DNA of 64,000 nucleotides from Aggregatibacter segnis (GTDB lineage Bacteria; Pseudomonadota; Gammaproteobacteria; Enterobacterales; Pasteurellaceae): NCBI RefSeq assembly GCF_003130075.1, contig NZ_NRCW01000001.1, positions 1 to 64,000 of the forward strand, read 5' to 3'. Shown piece by piece: positions 42,861 to 52,917 of this stretch (position 1 is its first letter; each line of letters starts with the position of its first letter). The notes under the pieces were generated by a model. It saw only the letters and a program-made list of their open reading frames with translations, ran no database searches and was not told where the DNA came from. The position numbers and the translations under genes were made by a program.

Positions 42861-45278
42861 TTAATTGACCGCACTTGGAGAAATACTTTTCTTACGACGA
42901 CTGCTTTTCACCGCAGAAATCGGTTCAAGTTTGACAAACTCAACACCGCTTGGCGGATTTTCCAATGCAATAGTTAACACTTCATCGATGGTTTCTACCG
43001 CGTGAATGTTCAAATCACGTTTGGCGTTTTCCGGAATCTCTTCCAAATCTTTCACATTATCTTTTGGAATAATCACCGTTTTAATGCCACCACGGTGGGC
43101 TGCCAGTAATTTTTCTTTTAAACCGCCAATTGGCAATACTTTGCCGCGCAGGCTGATTTCACCCGTCATCGCGACTTCCGATTTCACCGGATTACCGGTT
43201 AAGCAGGATACCAATGCGGTGCACATGGCAATCCCTGCGCTCGGGCCGTCTTTTGGTGTCGCACCGTCCGGAACGTGAATATGAATATCGCGTTTTTCGT
43301 GGAATTCCGGATTAATACCTAATTTATCTGCACGAGCGCGTACGACAGTCATTGCCGCTTGAATGGATTCTTTCATCACATCCCCCAAGGAGCCTGTGTA
43401 ACTGAGTTTACCTTTCCCTAGTACTGAGGCGGTTTCAATCGTCAGTAAATCGCCGCCGACTTCCGTCCATGCCAAACCAGTGACTTCGCCAACACGATTT
43501 TGCGTACCTGCACGACCAAATTCAAAGCGTTTCACGCCAAGATAATCGTGTAGATTTTTCGCCGTCACTTTGATGGATTTTAATTTCTTATCTAACAGTA
43601 ACGTTTTTACGGCTTTACGGCAGATTTTTGAAATTTCACGTTCTAAATTACGCACACCGGCTTCACGAGTGTAATAGCGGATAATATCCACAATCGCGCT
43701 GTCATCAATGGTTAATTCTCCGGTTTTTAGCCCGTTGCGCTCCATTTGTTTGTTGATCAAATGGCGCGTGGCGATATTCAGTTTTTCATCTTCCGTATAA
43801 CCGGATAAACGAATCACTTCCATACGATCTAATAATGGCGTTGGAATGTGCATGGAGTTTGAGGTTGCCACAAACATGACATCGGATAAATCGTAGTCCA
43901 CTTCCAAATAATGATCGTTGAAATGGGCGTTTTGTTCCGGATCCAATACCTCTAATAAAGCAGAAGCCGGATCGCCACGCATATCAGAAGACATTTTGTC
44001 GATTTCATCTAACAAAAAGAGCGGGTTTTTTACACCAACTTTGGCCATTTTTTGAATCAATTTGCCCGGCAAGGAACCAATATAGGTTTTACGGTGACCA
44101 CGAATTTCTGCTTCATCACGCACGCCGCCTAATGCCATACGCACATATTTACGCCCTGTTGCATTGGCAATAGATTGTCCTAAAGAGGTTTTACCGACAC
44201 CAGGAGGGCCTACCAAGCAAAGAATTGGCCCTTTTAATTGATTTAAACGGGTTTGCACGGCAAGGTATTCCAAAATACGCTCTTTCACGCGCTCCAAACC
44301 ATAGTGATCGGCATCTAAAATGTCTTGTGCTTTAGCGAGATCTTTTTTCACTTTGGTGCGTTTATGCCAAGGCACTTGAATCATCCAGTCAATATAACTG
44401 CGCACAACAGTGGCTTCAGCCGACATTGGCGACATCATTTTCAGTTTTTGCAATTCAGCTTCGGCTTTTTCACGTGCTTCCAAAGGCATTCTTGCCTCTT
44501 CAATTTTTTGACGAAGCTGTTCAATTTCACTTATCGCATTTTCTTCTTCGCCAAGTTCTTTTTGAATGGCTTTAATTTGTTCGTTTAAGTAATAATCGCG
44601 CTGACTTTTTTCCATTTGTTTTTTCACGCGACTACGAATGCGTTTTTCCACCTGTAATAGATCCGCTTCGGACTGCATTAAACCCAGCAAATACTCAAAA
44701 CGTTCCACTACATTGGTCATTTCTAATACGGTTTGTTTTTGGGCAACGGAAACCGGTAAATGGGAGGCTAAGGTGTCACTTAATTGTTCCAAATTTTCAA
44801 TTTGTTGAAGTGCGGAAAGAATATCCGGCTGTACTTTCTTGTTCAAATTCACATAGTTTTGGAATTCATCTAAGGCGGCTTTGTGAACAACTTGTAATTC
44901 TTTTTTATTACCAAGCGTGCTATTAAGCGGCTCTACCTGTGCTTGAAAATGTTCACCGGAATCTTCAATTTGATGAATTTTGGCACGCTGTTGTCCTTCC
45001 ACTAACACTTTCACGGTGCCATCAGGAAGTTTGAGCAATTGGATAATATTGGCAATGGTACCGACATCATATAAATCGTCAATGGACGGTTCTTCTAATT
45101 CTGCCTGTTTTTGCGAAACCAATAACAACTGTTTGCCATTATTCATGGCATCATCAAGGCTGCTAATGGATCTTGGTCTGCCTACAAATAACGGCATGAC
45201 CATAAAAGGAAACACGACGACATCGCGCAATGGCAATACCGGTATGGTTTGTAATTCTGATTTTTTTGCTCTCATCAT
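42861..45278 (-). CDS. lon: ATP-dependent protease La
   Basis: 805 residues, LonA type: substrate-binding N domain (about 10-205), coiled helical region, AAA+ module with Walker A GPPGVGKTSLG and Walker B PLFLLDEIDKM, and a C-terminal serine protease with the catalytic Ser in KDGPSAGIAMCTAL and the Lys in GLKEKLLAAHRGG. It degrades misfolded and regulatory proteins. A sigma-32-type promoter precedes it. The tail ends in a basic RRKKSISPSAVN. Confidence 0.97.
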   Translation of the reverse strand: MMRAKKSELQTIPVLPLRDVVVFPFMVMPLFVGRPRSISSLDDAMNNGKQLLLVSQKQAELEEPSIDDLYDVGTIANIIQLLKLPDGTVKVLVEGQQRAKIHQIEDSGEHFQAQVEPLNSTLGNKKELQVVHKAALDEFQNYVNLNKKVQPDILSALQQIENLEQLSDTLASHLPVSVAQKQTVLEMTNVVERFEYLLGLMQSEADLLQVEKRIRSRVKKQMEKSQRDYYLNEQIKAIQKELGEEENAISEIEQLRQKIEEARMPLEAREKAEAELQKLKMMSPMSAEATVVRSYIDWMIQVPWHKRTKVKKDLAKAQDILDADHYGLERVKERILEYLAVQTRLNQLKGPILCLVGPPGVGKTSLGQSIANATGRKYVRMALGGVRDEAEIRGHRKTYIGSLPGKLIQKMAKVGVKNPLFLLDEIDKMSSDMRGDPASALLEVLDPEQNAHFNDHYLEVDYDLSDVMFVATSNSMHIPTPLLDRMEVIRLSGYTEDEKLNIATRHLINKQMERNGLKTGELTIDDSAIVDIIRYYTREAGVRNLEREISKICRKAVKTLLLDKKLKSIKVTAKNLHDYLGVKRFEFGRAGTQNRVGEVTGLAWTEVGGDLLTIETASVLGKGKLSYTGSLGDVMKESIQAAMTVVRARADKLGINPEFHEKRDIHIHVPDGATPKDGPSAGIAMCTALVSCLTGNPVKSEVAMTGEISLRGKVLPIGGLKEKLLAAHRGGIKTVIIPKDNVKDLEEIPENAKRDLNIHAVETIDEVLTIALENPPSGVEFVKLEPISAVKSSRRKKSISPSAVN

Positions 45279-45313
45279 GTACTCTCTTATCTAAATTCCG
45301 CTGATTTCGCCTA

Positions 45314-45341
45314 ATATTGGGGTGGATTCCGTAAATTCAAG
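45314..45341 (-). promoter_or_regulatory. Heat-shock (sigma-32) promoter of lon
   Basis: On the minus strand CTTGAA (complement of 45336-45341), 13 bases, then CCCCAATAT (complement of 45314-45322). This fits the sigma-32 consensus CTTGAA-N11 to 16-CCCCATNT closely and lies 36-63 bases before the lon ATG. The remainder of the 45279-45717 gap holds a USS, the tRNA-Ser gene and the leader of the next gene. Confidence 0.8.
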
Positions 45342-45471
45342 CATCAAAAGGAGATGCCAACACATAAAAGTGCGGTGATTTTTTAACGTGTTTTTATTGT
45401 TGAAAATGTTGCTCAGTATAACTGAAATAGATTGGAACAAATAAAGATTAAAAAAGAAAATTCATTAAGAA

Positions 45472-45561
45472 TGGCGGTGAGAGAGGGATTCGAACCCTCG
45501 ATGCAGTTTCCCACATACACGCTTTCCAGGCGTGCTCCTTCAACCACTCGGACATCTCACC
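45472..45561 (-). tRNA. tRNA-Ser(GGA)
   Basis: 90-base class II tRNA. Acceptor strands GGTGAGA and TCTCACC pair, followed by discriminator G and an encoded CCA (complement of 45472-45474). D arm, anticodon stem ACGCC/GGCGT-like with loop TGGAAAG carrying anticodon GGA, a long variable arm and T arm GAGGG-TTCGAAT-CCCTC are all visible. It reads UCC and UCU serine codons. Confidence 0.95.
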
Positions 45562-45717
45562 GTGATTAGGACGTGCGAACTATAAGGATTTCATTGAGCC
45601 TCGTCAAGTATTTTTGTGATTTGCCCCATCAGACGATAAAAATTTCGCCAATAATCAGGTAAAATAAGCATCCACTCATGGTTATTCCATTCAATTTCTC
45701 ATCTACGATTATGAATT

Positions 45718-47466
45718 ATGTTAAAAAAATGGTTTCTTTCTAAAAATGTGTTTCTTGCGGTGAAACCTTTCAGTGCGTTGAAAGACAGCTTTCGCTCGGG
45801 TTATACCTCGCGTCATTTGGTTAAAGACATTATTGCCGGTTTGACTGTGGGGATTATTGCTATTCCGCTTTCCATGGCATTGGCGATTGCCAGTGGTGTG
45901 CCGCCGCAACACGGTCTATACACAGCGATTATTGCCGGGATGATTATTGCATTAACCGGCGGATCGCGTTTTAATATTTCTGGGCCTACCGCGGCGTTTG
46001 TGGTGATTTTATATCCTGTGACGCAACAATTCGGGCTAAGCGGCTTGTTGATGGCGACATTATTGTCGGGCATTATTTTAGTATTAATGGCGCTGTTCCG
46101 TTTAGGGCGACTAATTGAATATATCCCGTTGCCGGTGACACTCGGTTTTACATCGGGAATCGGTATTGTAATTGCCACGTTGCAAATTAAGGATTTTCTC
46201 GGTTTAAGCATTGAAAAAATACCTTCTCATTACCTTGAAAAAGTACAAGTTATTTTGACCGCATTTCCAAGTATCAGCTGGGCAGATACTGCGGTTGGCA
46301 TTATCACACTCATCGTATTAACCCAATGGCATAAACTTCGTTTACCGATTCCGGGTCATTTACCGGCAGTCATTATTGCCACGTTGTTATCTTTAGGCTT
46401 AACTCATTTCGGTTTTTCTGTGGCGACGATCGGAACCGAATTCCAATACACGCTTTCTGATGGTAGCACCGGTTTTGGTATTCCAAATGTTTTGCCTGAA
46501 TTTGTACTGCCGTGGAATATTCCCGATCTTCATGGCAACGTCATTGACTGGAATTTCGATACTATCCAACGCCTACTTCCAGCCGCTTTTTCCATGGCGG
46601 TTTTAGGTGCCATTGAATCTCTCTTATGTGCTGTTGTGTTAGATAACATGACGGATACTAAGCACCATTCCAATAACGAATTATTGGCGCAAGGTTTAGG
46701 CAACATCGCCTCCCCGTTCTTCGGTGGTATAACGGCCACTGCGGCAATTGCTCGTTCAGCCGTTAACGTTAAATCCGGTGCGGTGTCACCACTTTCCGGT
46801 GTGATGCATGCGCTATTAGTGTTGTTTGCCCTGTTATTTTTTGCGCCGGCGCTTTCTTATTTGCCGTTGTCGTCTATGGCAGCGTTATTGCTGGTGGTGG
46901 CCTGGCACATGGCGGACTTGCCACAAATTATTCAGTTAATTCGTCGCTCCGGACGTAATGAAATCACCGTGTTATTGGTTTGCTTGGTGTTGACCGTGTT
47001 ATTCGATATGGTGATCGCCATTTCTGTGGGCGTATTGTTGGCAAGCTTGCTGTTTATTCGCACCATCGCTGAAATGACTAAATCCATCAGTATTGCTGTG
47101 CCGGAGGATTTGAACGATGTCTTAATTTATCGTATTAGTGGACCGCTCTTTTTCGCTGCAGCGGATAATTTGTTTGCTGATTTACATGATAAGACCGTAC
47201 ACACCGACCACGAAATTAAACACATTGTTTTACAATGTGATGCGGTGACGGTATTGGATACCGGAGGGATTCACGCACTTACGCGTTTTGTGCAACATAT
47301 GCTTCCACATCAACAGCTTTATATGTGCAATATGCAGTTCCAACCGTTACGTACTATCGTGAAATCCGGTAGCTTGCCGGAAATTAAAAAAATTAATTTC
47401 ACGGCGGATTTGGCGGAGGCGCTGAATAAAATTCGGGAGTTCGAAGGCATTGAAATTAAACACTAG
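45718..47466 (+). CDS. dauA: SulP-family anion transporter (DauA-like)
   Basis: 582 residues. An SLC26/SulP transport domain with about 14 helices ([52 protein letters not shown]) and a C-terminal cytoplasmic STAS domain (about 450-560, [20 protein letters not shown] and [13 protein letters not shown]). E. coli DauA carries C4-dicarboxylates such as succinate at acid pH; the family also includes sulfate and bicarbonate carriers. Substrate here is inferred only. Confidence 0.82.
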   Translation: MLKKWFLSKNVFLAVKPFSALKDSFRSGYTSRHLVKDIIAGLTVGIIAIPLSMALAIASGVPPQHGLYTAIIAGMIIALTGGSRFNISGPTAAFVVILYPVTQQFGLSGLLMATLLSGIILVLMALFRLGRLIEYIPLPVTLGFTSGIGIVIATLQIKDFLGLSIEKIPSHYLEKVQVILTAFPSISWADTAVGIITLIVLTQWHKLRLPIPGHLPAVIIATLLSLGLTHFGFSVATIGTEFQYTLSDGSTGFGIPNVLPEFVLPWNIPDLHGNVIDWNFDTIQRLLPAAFSMAVLGAIESLLCAVVLDNMTDTKHHSNNELLAQGLGNIASPFFGGITATAAIARSAVNVKSGAVSPLSGVMHALLVLFALLFFAPALSYLPLSSMAALLLVVAWHMADLPQIIQLIRRSGRNEITVLLVCLVLTVLFDMVIAISVGVLLASLLFIRTIAEMTKSISIAVPEDLNDVLIYRISGPLFFAAADNLFADLHDKTVHTDHEIKHIVLQCDAVTVLDTGGIHALTRFVQHMLPHQQLYMCNMQFQPLRTIVKSGSLPEIKKINFTADLAEALNKIREFEGIEIKH

Positions 47467-47497
47467 CCGGATAATAAAAGATAAAAAAGGAGAGAGT

Positions 47498-48139
47498 ATG
47501 TCTTTGACGTTAGCCCAAATTACCGAGCAACTTCGCGAACTTAAAGTCGTGCCGGTGATTGCCTTGGATCGAGCAGAAGATATTTTGCCACTGGCAGATA
47601 CGTTAGCAAACAATGGTTTACCGGTAGCGGAAATTACATTTCGTTCGCCAGCCGCTGCGGAAGCCATCCGTTTACTGCGCCAACAACGACCTGATTTTTT
47701 GATTGCCGCAGGGACGGTATTAACCCCCGAGCAGGTCGTCGCCGCGAAAAACAGTGGTGCTGATTTTGTGGTCACACCGGGGTTTAATCCGAAAATTGTG
47801 CAATTATGCCAAGATTTAGACTTCCCGATCACGCCGGGAGTGAATAATCCGATGGCTATTGAAGCGGCATTAGACATGGGGATCGAAACCGTGAAATTCT
47901 TTCCGGCGGAGGCTTCGGGTGGAGTAAAAATGATCAAAGCCTTGTTGGGGCCTTATTCTCAGTTAGACATCATGCCTACAGGAGGTATTGGGTTCCAGAA
48001 TATTAAGGAGTATTTGGCGATTCCAAATGTATTGGCATGTGGTGGTTCTTGGTTTGTTGAGAAGAATCTGATTAATGCGAAAAATTGGCAGGAAATTGGG
48101 CGATTAACGAAAGATGTTGTGGAATGGGTTAATTCCTAG
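47498..48139 (+). CDS. eda: KDPG / 4-hydroxy-2-oxoglutarate aldolase
   Basis: 213 residues from the ATG at 47498 (MSLTLAQITEQLREL), preceded by AAAGGAGAG; an earlier start inside the previous gene is rejected. Class I aldolase: catalytic Glu in GLPVAEITFRSPAA and Schiff-base Lys in GIETVKFFPAEASGG. It cleaves 2-keto-3-deoxy-6-phosphogluconate to pyruvate and glyceraldehyde-3-phosphate. It follows the SulP gene after 31 bases; no edd gene is in view. Confidence 0.94.
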   Translation: MSLTLAQITEQLRELKVVPVIALDRAEDILPLADTLANNGLPVAEITFRSPAAAEAIRLLRQQRPDFLIAAGTVLTPEQVVAAKNSGADFVVTPGFNPKIVQLCQDLDFPITPGVNNPMAIEAALDMGIETVKFFPAEASGGVKMIKALLGPYSQLDIMPTGGIGFQNIKEYLAIPNVLACGGSWFVEKNLINAKNWQEIGRLTKDVVEWVNS

Positions 48140-48150
48140 TTAAAGGTAAC

Positions 48151-48201
48151 AAAAAAGTGCGGTGGGTTTAAAAACAGGTTCAAAATCCACCGCACTTTTT
48201 T
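48151..48201. terminator. USS-dyad terminator between eda and serA
   Basis: 15-bp stem AAAAAAGTGCGGTGG (48151-48165) and CCACCGCACTTTTTT (48187-48201), each holding a USS core, between convergent genes. Confidence 0.8.
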
Positions 48202-48211
48202 TATTTTATTT

Positions 48212-49444
48212 TTAGAACAACACGCGTGTGCGAATTGTGCCCTCAATATGACGCAATTTATCGATCAATAGTGCGGAATCGTCGGTTTCCACATCAATTA
48301 CAACATAGCCGATTTTCGGATCGGTCTGTAAATATTGCGCAGCGATATTAACATTTGCCTCAACGAAAATTTGGTTGATTTTGGTCAAGATACCCGGGCG
48401 GTTTTCGTGAATGTGCAACAAGCGTTTGGAGCCTTCGTGTTCCGGTAGAGACACTTCCGGGAAGTTAACGGAAGATAAGGTTGAGCCGTTGTCGGAATAT
48501 TTCACAAATTTACCGGCGACTTCAAATCCAATATTTTCTTGTGCTTCAGCGGTAGAACCACCGATGTGCGGCGTTAAGATCACATTATCGAATTTGCGTA
48601 ACGGTGAAATAAATTCTTCGTTAATGGATGCCGGTTCTTCCGGGAATACGTCGATTGCCGCACCGCGTATTTTGCCTTCTTCTAATGCTTTGGCTAACGC
48701 GTCAATGTCCACAACGGTTCCGCGTGCCGCGTTAATCAGAATGGCGTCTTGTTTTAATTGGGCAATACGTTCTGCGCTGATTAAGTTGCGGGTAGATGGC
48801 AATTCAGGTACGTGCAGGGAAATGACATCGCAAGAACCGAGCAATTCTTCCAAGCTACGAACTTGTTTGGCGTTGCCAAGAGGCAGTTTGTTTTCAATGT
48901 CATAGAAGTGAACATCCATACCCATGGATTCAGCAATAATACTGAGTTGTGAACCGATATGGCCGTAACCCACGATCCCTAATTTTTTGCCTCGTACTTC
49001 GTGTGAACCCACCGCCGATTTATTCCATAAACCACGGTGCACATCGGCATTGGCTTGCGGAATGTTGCGCATTAATAATAGGATTTCACCTAACACTAAT
49101 TCCGCCACAGAACGCGTATTGGAGAACGGTGCATTAAAGACTGGAATACCGCGTATTTTCGCTGCGTTCAAATCTACTTGGTTGGTGCCGATACAGAAAC
49201 AGCCGATGGCGATCAATTTCGGTGCGGCTGCGATCATTTCTTCAGTTAAATGGGTGCGCGAACGTAAGCCGATAAAGTGGGCATCTTTGATGGCTTCTTT
49301 GAGTTCATCGCCGTCTAACGCTTTTTTGTAGTAATCAATGTTGGTGTAACCTGCGGCGTGCAAGGTGTCTAGAGTGCTTTGGTGAACTCCTTCCAACAAC
49401 ACAAATTTGATTTTATTTTTATCTAATGAAACTTTTGATGTCAT
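48212..49444 (-). CDS. serA: D-3-phosphoglycerate dehydrogenase
   Basis: 410 residues, first enzyme of serine synthesis. Rossmann motif GIVGYGHIGSQLSIIAESMG, catalytic Arg in NAARGTVVDIDAL, Glu in DVFPEEP and His in LTPHIGGSTAEAQ. The C-terminal ACT domain (about 338-410, HENRPGILTKINQIF) is the site of serine feedback in E. coli. It follows rpiA after 18 bases, as in E. coli where the two are neighbours. Confidence 0.97.
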   Translation of the reverse strand: MTSKVSLDKNKIKFVLLEGVHQSTLDTLHAAGYTNIDYYKKALDGDELKEAIKDAHFIGLRSRTHLTEEMIAAAPKLIAIGCFCIGTNQVDLNAAKIRGIPVFNAPFSNTRSVAELVLGEILLLMRNIPQANADVHRGLWNKSAVGSHEVRGKKLGIVGYGHIGSQLSIIAESMGMDVHFYDIENKLPLGNAKQVRSLEELLGSCDVISLHVPELPSTRNLISAERIAQLKQDAILINAARGTVVDIDALAKALEEGKIRGAAIDVFPEEPASINEEFISPLRKFDNVILTPHIGGSTAEAQENIGFEVAGKFVKYSDNGSTLSSVNFPEVSLPEHEGSKRLLHIHENRPGILTKINQIFVEANVNIAAQYLQTDPKIGYVVIDVETDDSALLIDKLRHIEGTIRTRVLF

Positions 49445-49462
49445 ATTTGTCTCCGATTATTT

Positions 49463-50119
49463 TTAAATGATTTTTGCACCTTCCGGTGTGCCGACAATCA
49501 CGGTGTTTGCCGGGCGTAAAGCGAATACGCCGTTAGTAACGACGCCTGCAATGTTATTTAATTCTTTTTCCATTTCCACCGGATTCATAATAGCAAAATT
49601 ATGTACGTCTAGAATGATGTTGCCGTTATCGGTCACGACGCCTTCGCGGTATTCCGGTGCGCCGCCAAGTGTGACTAATTTACGTGCCACCTGTGAACGC
49701 GCCATTGGGATGACTTCAATCGGTAATGGGAAGGTTGAGCCTAACACATCCACTTGTTTGCTGCTATCCACGATGCAGATGAAATTTTTTGCAAGTGCAG
49801 CCACAATTTTTTCACGGGTCAATGCCGCGCCGCCGCCTTTGATCATCATTTTTTGTGGATTGATTTCATCCGCGCCATCCACATAAATATCTAAACTGGA
49901 AACGTCATTCGTGCTGAAAACTTCAATACCTTGCTGGCGGAGGAGTTCTTCTGAATTTTTCGACGCTGCTACAGCGCCTTTAATTTGATCTTTTAGCGTT
50001 CCCAAGGCTTCGATAAAACAATTCACGGTCGAACCGCTACCCACGCCCACGATCATATCCGGCTTCACAAATTGCAAAGCCGCTTGCGCGGCGATTTTTT
50101 TCATTTCAAGTTGATTCAT
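49463..50119 (-). CDS. rpiA: Ribose-5-phosphate isomerase A
   Basis: 218 residues. Interconverts ribose-5-phosphate and ribulose-5-phosphate. Conserved [42 protein letters not shown] with catalytic Asp and Glu, and the C-terminal [15 protein letters not shown]. It precedes serA on the same strand. A PurR-like box lies about 40 bases upstream. Confidence 0.97.
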   Translation of the reverse strand: MNQLEMKKIAAQAALQFVKPDMIVGVGSGSTVNCFIEALGTLKDQIKGAVAASKNSEELLRQQGIEVFSTNDVSSLDIYVDGADEINPQKMMIKGGGAALTREKIVAALAKNFICIVDSSKQVDVLGSTFPLPIEVIPMARSQVARKLVTLGGAPEYREGVVTDNGNIILDVHNFAIMNPVEMEKELNNIAGVVTNGVFALRPANTVIVGTPEGAKII

Positions 50120-50157
50120 TTTTTCTCCTTACATCACAAAATTACGCGGTTAAATCG

Positions 50158-50172
50158 CGTAAACGATTGCGT
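50158..50172 (-). promoter_or_regulatory. Candidate PurR operator upstream of rpiA
   Basis: CGTAAACGATTGCGT differs at only two positions from the core of the E. coli PurR box (CGCAAACGTTTGCGT). It is also part of a longer dyad GTAAACG-ATTG-CGTTTAC (50159-50176) and touches another dyad ACGCG-N7-CGCGT (50144-50160). Confidence 0.45.
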
Positions 50173-50214
50173 TTACTTTAATCAGTTTCCTTGGCATAAA
50201 CAAGTAGAGATACG

Positions 50215-51384
50215 TTATTCCGGCAAAAAGGCTTCTAATAGCTCGTTTAAAAACAGTTTTCCATGCTCGGTGACTTGCCAAGTGAGGTCGGTTTCCGTGA
50301 TGAATTTTTGATCCAGCGCCCAAGCCATCGTCTTATCTACCGCACTTAATGACAAGCCGGTGAATTGTTCAAATTCACCTTTCGGCACGGCTTCCAACAA
50401 GCGAAAACGATTCATAAAGAATTCAAAAGGGCGATCTTCAGCGCTGACGTCCCGTTCTTCATATAAATATTCGCCACGCATGTAGCCTTTTGGGTGGTTG
50501 GTTTTGCTGTAACGCAAAATTTTCCCGTTTGGAAAACTGAGTTTGCCGTGTGCACCGCAACCAATGGCAAGATAATCGCCGAAGCGCCAATAATTTAAAT
50601 TGTGTTGGCACTGAAAGCCCGGTTTGGCGTAGGCTGAAGTTTCATATTGTTGATAGCCCGCAGCCGTTAATAACTGATGGCCTTGCTCAAAAATATCCCA
50701 CAACTCGTCGTCATCAGGCAATTTCGGTGGACGGTAGGCAAACATCGTATTCGGCTCGATGGTGAGCTGATACCAAGACAAATGCGGCGGTGCCAGTTCA
50801 ATGGCTTGATGTAAATCATCTAAGGCTTCGTTTAATGTTTGGTTGGGTAAACCGTGCATTAAATCCAAATTAAAACTACGCAGAGAAGAAACACGGGCAA
50901 AACCTACCGCACTTTTCGCCTCGGCAGCATTATGAATGCGCCCGAGTTTTTGCAATTTTTCATCGGAAAAACTTTGAATGCCCATAGAAATACGATTGAC
51001 GCCGGCTTGTACATAACCTAAAAAACGTTCGGCTTCAGCCGTACCAGGATTGGCTTCGAGGGTAATTTCAATATGAGGTGCAAAAGCAATGCGTTGCTCG
51101 ATTTGATGTAATAAAAATGCGATATTTTCTGCGCTAAACAGGCTCGGTGTACCGCCACCGATAAAAATAGAATGTAATGGGCGCTGTTGCACGCTTTCCT
51201 GATAACGTGATAAATCCGCCGTTAAATCGGCAAGTAAATGACGCACATATTCCTGCTCGGGAATGGCGCCTTTTTGCGCATGCGAGTTGAAATCGCAATA
51301 CGGGCATTTTTGCACACACCAGGGAATATGAATGTATAAACTCAGCGGTGGTAACCGCAACGGATTTAACGGCGGTGTTATCAT
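50215..51384 (-). CDS. hemW: Radical SAM heme chaperone HemW
   Basis: 389 residues. The CxxxCxxC motif is in IPWCVQKCPYCDFNSH, followed by the HemN-like GGGTPSLF and EANPGT segments. Once annotated as an oxygen-independent coproporphyrinogen oxidase, this branch (YggW/HemW) lacks the extra N-terminal part of HemN and binds heme for transfer to respiratory proteins. The ATG overlaps the ybjQ stop by one base (TAATG). Confidence 0.93.
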   Translation of the reverse strand: MITPPLNPLRLPPLSLYIHIPWCVQKCPYCDFNSHAQKGAIPEQEYVRHLLADLTADLSRYQESVQQRPLHSIFIGGGTPSLFSAENIAFLLHQIEQRIAFAPHIEITLEANPGTAEAERFLGYVQAGVNRISMGIQSFSDEKLQKLGRIHNAAEAKSAVGFARVSSLRSFNLDLMHGLPNQTLNEALDDLHQAIELAPPHLSWYQLTIEPNTMFAYRPPKLPDDDELWDIFEQGHQLLTAAGYQQYETSAYAKPGFQCQHNLNYWRFGDYLAIGCGAHGKLSFPNGKILRYSKTNHPKGYMRGEYLYEERDVSAEDRPFEFFMNRFRLLEAVPKGEFEQFTGLSLSAVDKTMAWALDQKFITETDLTWQVTEHGKLFLNELLEAFLPE

Positions 51385-51707
51385 TAGCGAACGACCACCG
51401 CGGTACCGCTTGCCACAATCATAAACATGCTTTTGGCATCGGAGGTGATGGTGGTGTAATTGACTTCTACGCCCACAACGGCATTAGCGCCTAATGCGTG
51501 GGCGTTTTTTTGCATTTCATCTAATGCTTCTTTGCGCGATTTGGTAATGCGCGATTCATACATGCCGGAGCGTCCACCGATAATGTCGGTAATGCCGGCA
51601 AAAAAGTCGCGGATAAAATTCGAACCGGCAACCACTTCGCCGAACACCAGTTGTTTATATTCGACAATTTGTTTGCCTTCGATGTGAGGCGTGGTGGTAA
51701 TAATCAT
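51384..51707 (-). CDS. YbjQ-family protein (UPF0145)
   Basis: 107 residues of the heavy-metal-binding-domain/YbjQ family, ending in the typical KNAHALGANAVVGVEVNYTTI stretch. The family forms pentamers; function unknown. It is translationally coupled to hemW through a TAATG overlap. Confidence 0.88.
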   Translation of the reverse strand: MIITTTPHIEGKQIVEYKQLVFGEVVAGSNFIRDFFAGITDIIGGRSGMYESRITKSRKEALDEMQKNAHALGANAVVGVEVNYTTITSDAKSMFMIVASGTAVVVR

Positions 51708-51747
51708 CTTTTACTTTTTAAAATTCATTGTGAAAACTGACCGCACT

Positions 51748-52347
51748 TTAGGCGCCCAATTTGGCTTTAAGTACGGCTAATGCACGGGCTCGGTGGGAAA
51801 TTTTCTTTTTCTCGGCAGTTTCCAGTTCGGCAAAGGTACAACCTGTCTCCGGGCTGAAAAAGAGTGAGTCATAACCAAAGCCATTGTCGCCTTTTTCTTC
51901 AAAAGTAATGACACCGTGACATGCGCCTTGCGCAATAATCGGAGACGGATCGGTTGGGTGTTGTAATAAGACGATGGTGCTAACAAATTGCGCACTGCGG
52001 TGCTCGGTTGGCACATTCGCCAATTCCGCTAACAATTTTTCACGATTTTTCGCATCAGCCTGTTCACCATCTACGCCGGCATAACGTGCGGAATATAAGC
52101 CCGGCGCGCCGTTTAACGCGTCAACCACTAAGCCGGAATCGTCTGCAATCGCCGGTAAACCGGATTTTTCCGCTGCATAGCGGGCTTTTAAAATGGCGTT
52201 TTCTACGAAGGTCAGACCGGTTTCTTCCGGGCTGTCGATGCCTAAGTCGGTTTGGGCGATAACCTCAAAACCGAAATTGGCTAACACATCTGCCATTTCT
52301 CTGACTTTTCCCTGATTGCCGGTGGCTAAAATAATTTTTTGTTTCAT
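51748..52347 (-). CDS. rdgB: XTP/dITP diphosphatase
   Basis: 199 residues from the ATG at 52347 ([18 protein letters not shown]); 20 upstream codons are rejected. Ham1/RdgB family: ATGNQGK start, [23 protein letters not shown] and [13 protein letters not shown] are conserved. It removes deaminated purine nucleotides (XTP, dITP) from the pool. It lies upstream of ybjQ and hemW on the same strand, with a similar order in E. coli (yggU-rdgB-hemW). Confidence 0.96.
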   Translation of the reverse strand: MKQKIILATGNQGKVREMADVLANFGFEVIAQTDLGIDSPEETGLTFVENAILKARYAAEKSGLPAIADDSGLVVDALNGAPGLYSARYAGVDGEQADAKNREKLLAELANVPTEHRSAQFVSTIVLLQHPTDPSPIIAQGACHGVITFEEKGDNGFGYDSLFFSPETGCTFAELETAEKKKISHRARALAVLKAKLGA

Positions 52348-52416
52348 GCTTGCTCTCTTACTTGTTTTGTGAAGTACGGTTGAAAAATGCCTCGTATTAT
52401 AACGCACCCAATAAAA

Positions 52417-52446
52417 AAGACGAGGCGCATTGCCTCGTCTTACATA
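52417..52446 (-). terminator. Intrinsic terminator of comEA
   Basis: Stem AAGACGAGGC (52417-52426) and GCCTCGTCTT (52432-52441) with a short loop; minus-strand T run of six. It follows the comEA stop at 52469. Confidence 0.85.
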
Positions 52447-52468
52447 AAAACAAAGTAGAGGAGAGAGA

Positions 52469-52798
52469 TTACAGTGCGATGCGATCGCGATTTTTTTCGA
52501 GCGTAGCTTTGCCGATGCCTTGCACTTCTAATAATTGCTCGATAGCACTAAACGCGCCGTGTTTTTCACGGTATTGCACAACGGCTTCCGCTTTTTTCGC
52601 CCCGATACCCACAAGCGCTTTTTGAATTTCAGCGGCGGAGGCGGTGTTGATGTTGACTTTCTGGCTAACGGTGGTCGTTGCGGCTGGTTGCTCTGTTTGC
52701 GCTGCTGGTTCTGCCGCCTTTTCTGCTGCCATGGCAGTGCCGGTAAACACCGTTCCTAACACGAACAGAGAAGCCAAAAGATGTTTCATTACTTTCAT
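52469..52798 (-). CDS. comEA: ComEA-like helix-hairpin-helix competence protein
   Basis: 109 residues. A Sec signal peptide ([24 protein letters not shown]), an Ala/Glu/Thr-rich linker, then two helix-hairpin-helix units ([14 protein letters not shown]-like and [38 protein letters not shown]). This periplasmic DNA-binding protein pulls incoming DNA through the outer membrane during transformation. AGGAATCACT precedes the ATG. A candidate CRP-S site about 100 bases upstream fits control by Sxy and CRP. Confidence 0.9.
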   Translation of the reverse strand: MKVMKHLLASLFVLGTVFTGTAMAAEKAAEPAAQTEQPAATTTVSQKVNINTASAAEIQKALVGIGAKKAEAVVQYREKHGAFSAIEQLLEVQGIGKATLEKNRDRIAL

Positions 52799-52895
52799 AG
52801 TGATTCCTTTTCAGACTAAAGTTAAATACACGTTGAATTAATCAACGGGCGTACTTTGCCGAAAATCGAAAAAATGCACGAGAAAACGACCGCAC

Positions 52896-52917
52896 TTTTG
52901 GGAGCTTGATCGCAAAA
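52896..52917 (-). promoter_or_regulatory. Candidate CRP-S (Sxy-dependent) site of comEA
   Basis: A 22-bp site made of half-sites TTTTGGGAGCT and TGATCGCAAAA. The right half matches the CRP-S palindrome (TTTTGCGATCA / TGATCGCAAAA) at all 11 positions and the left half at 8 of 11. It is about 100 bases before comEA. The rest of the 52799-53189 gap is AT-rich with one USS (52891) and the glpE leader; I see nothing else there. Confidence 0.75.
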
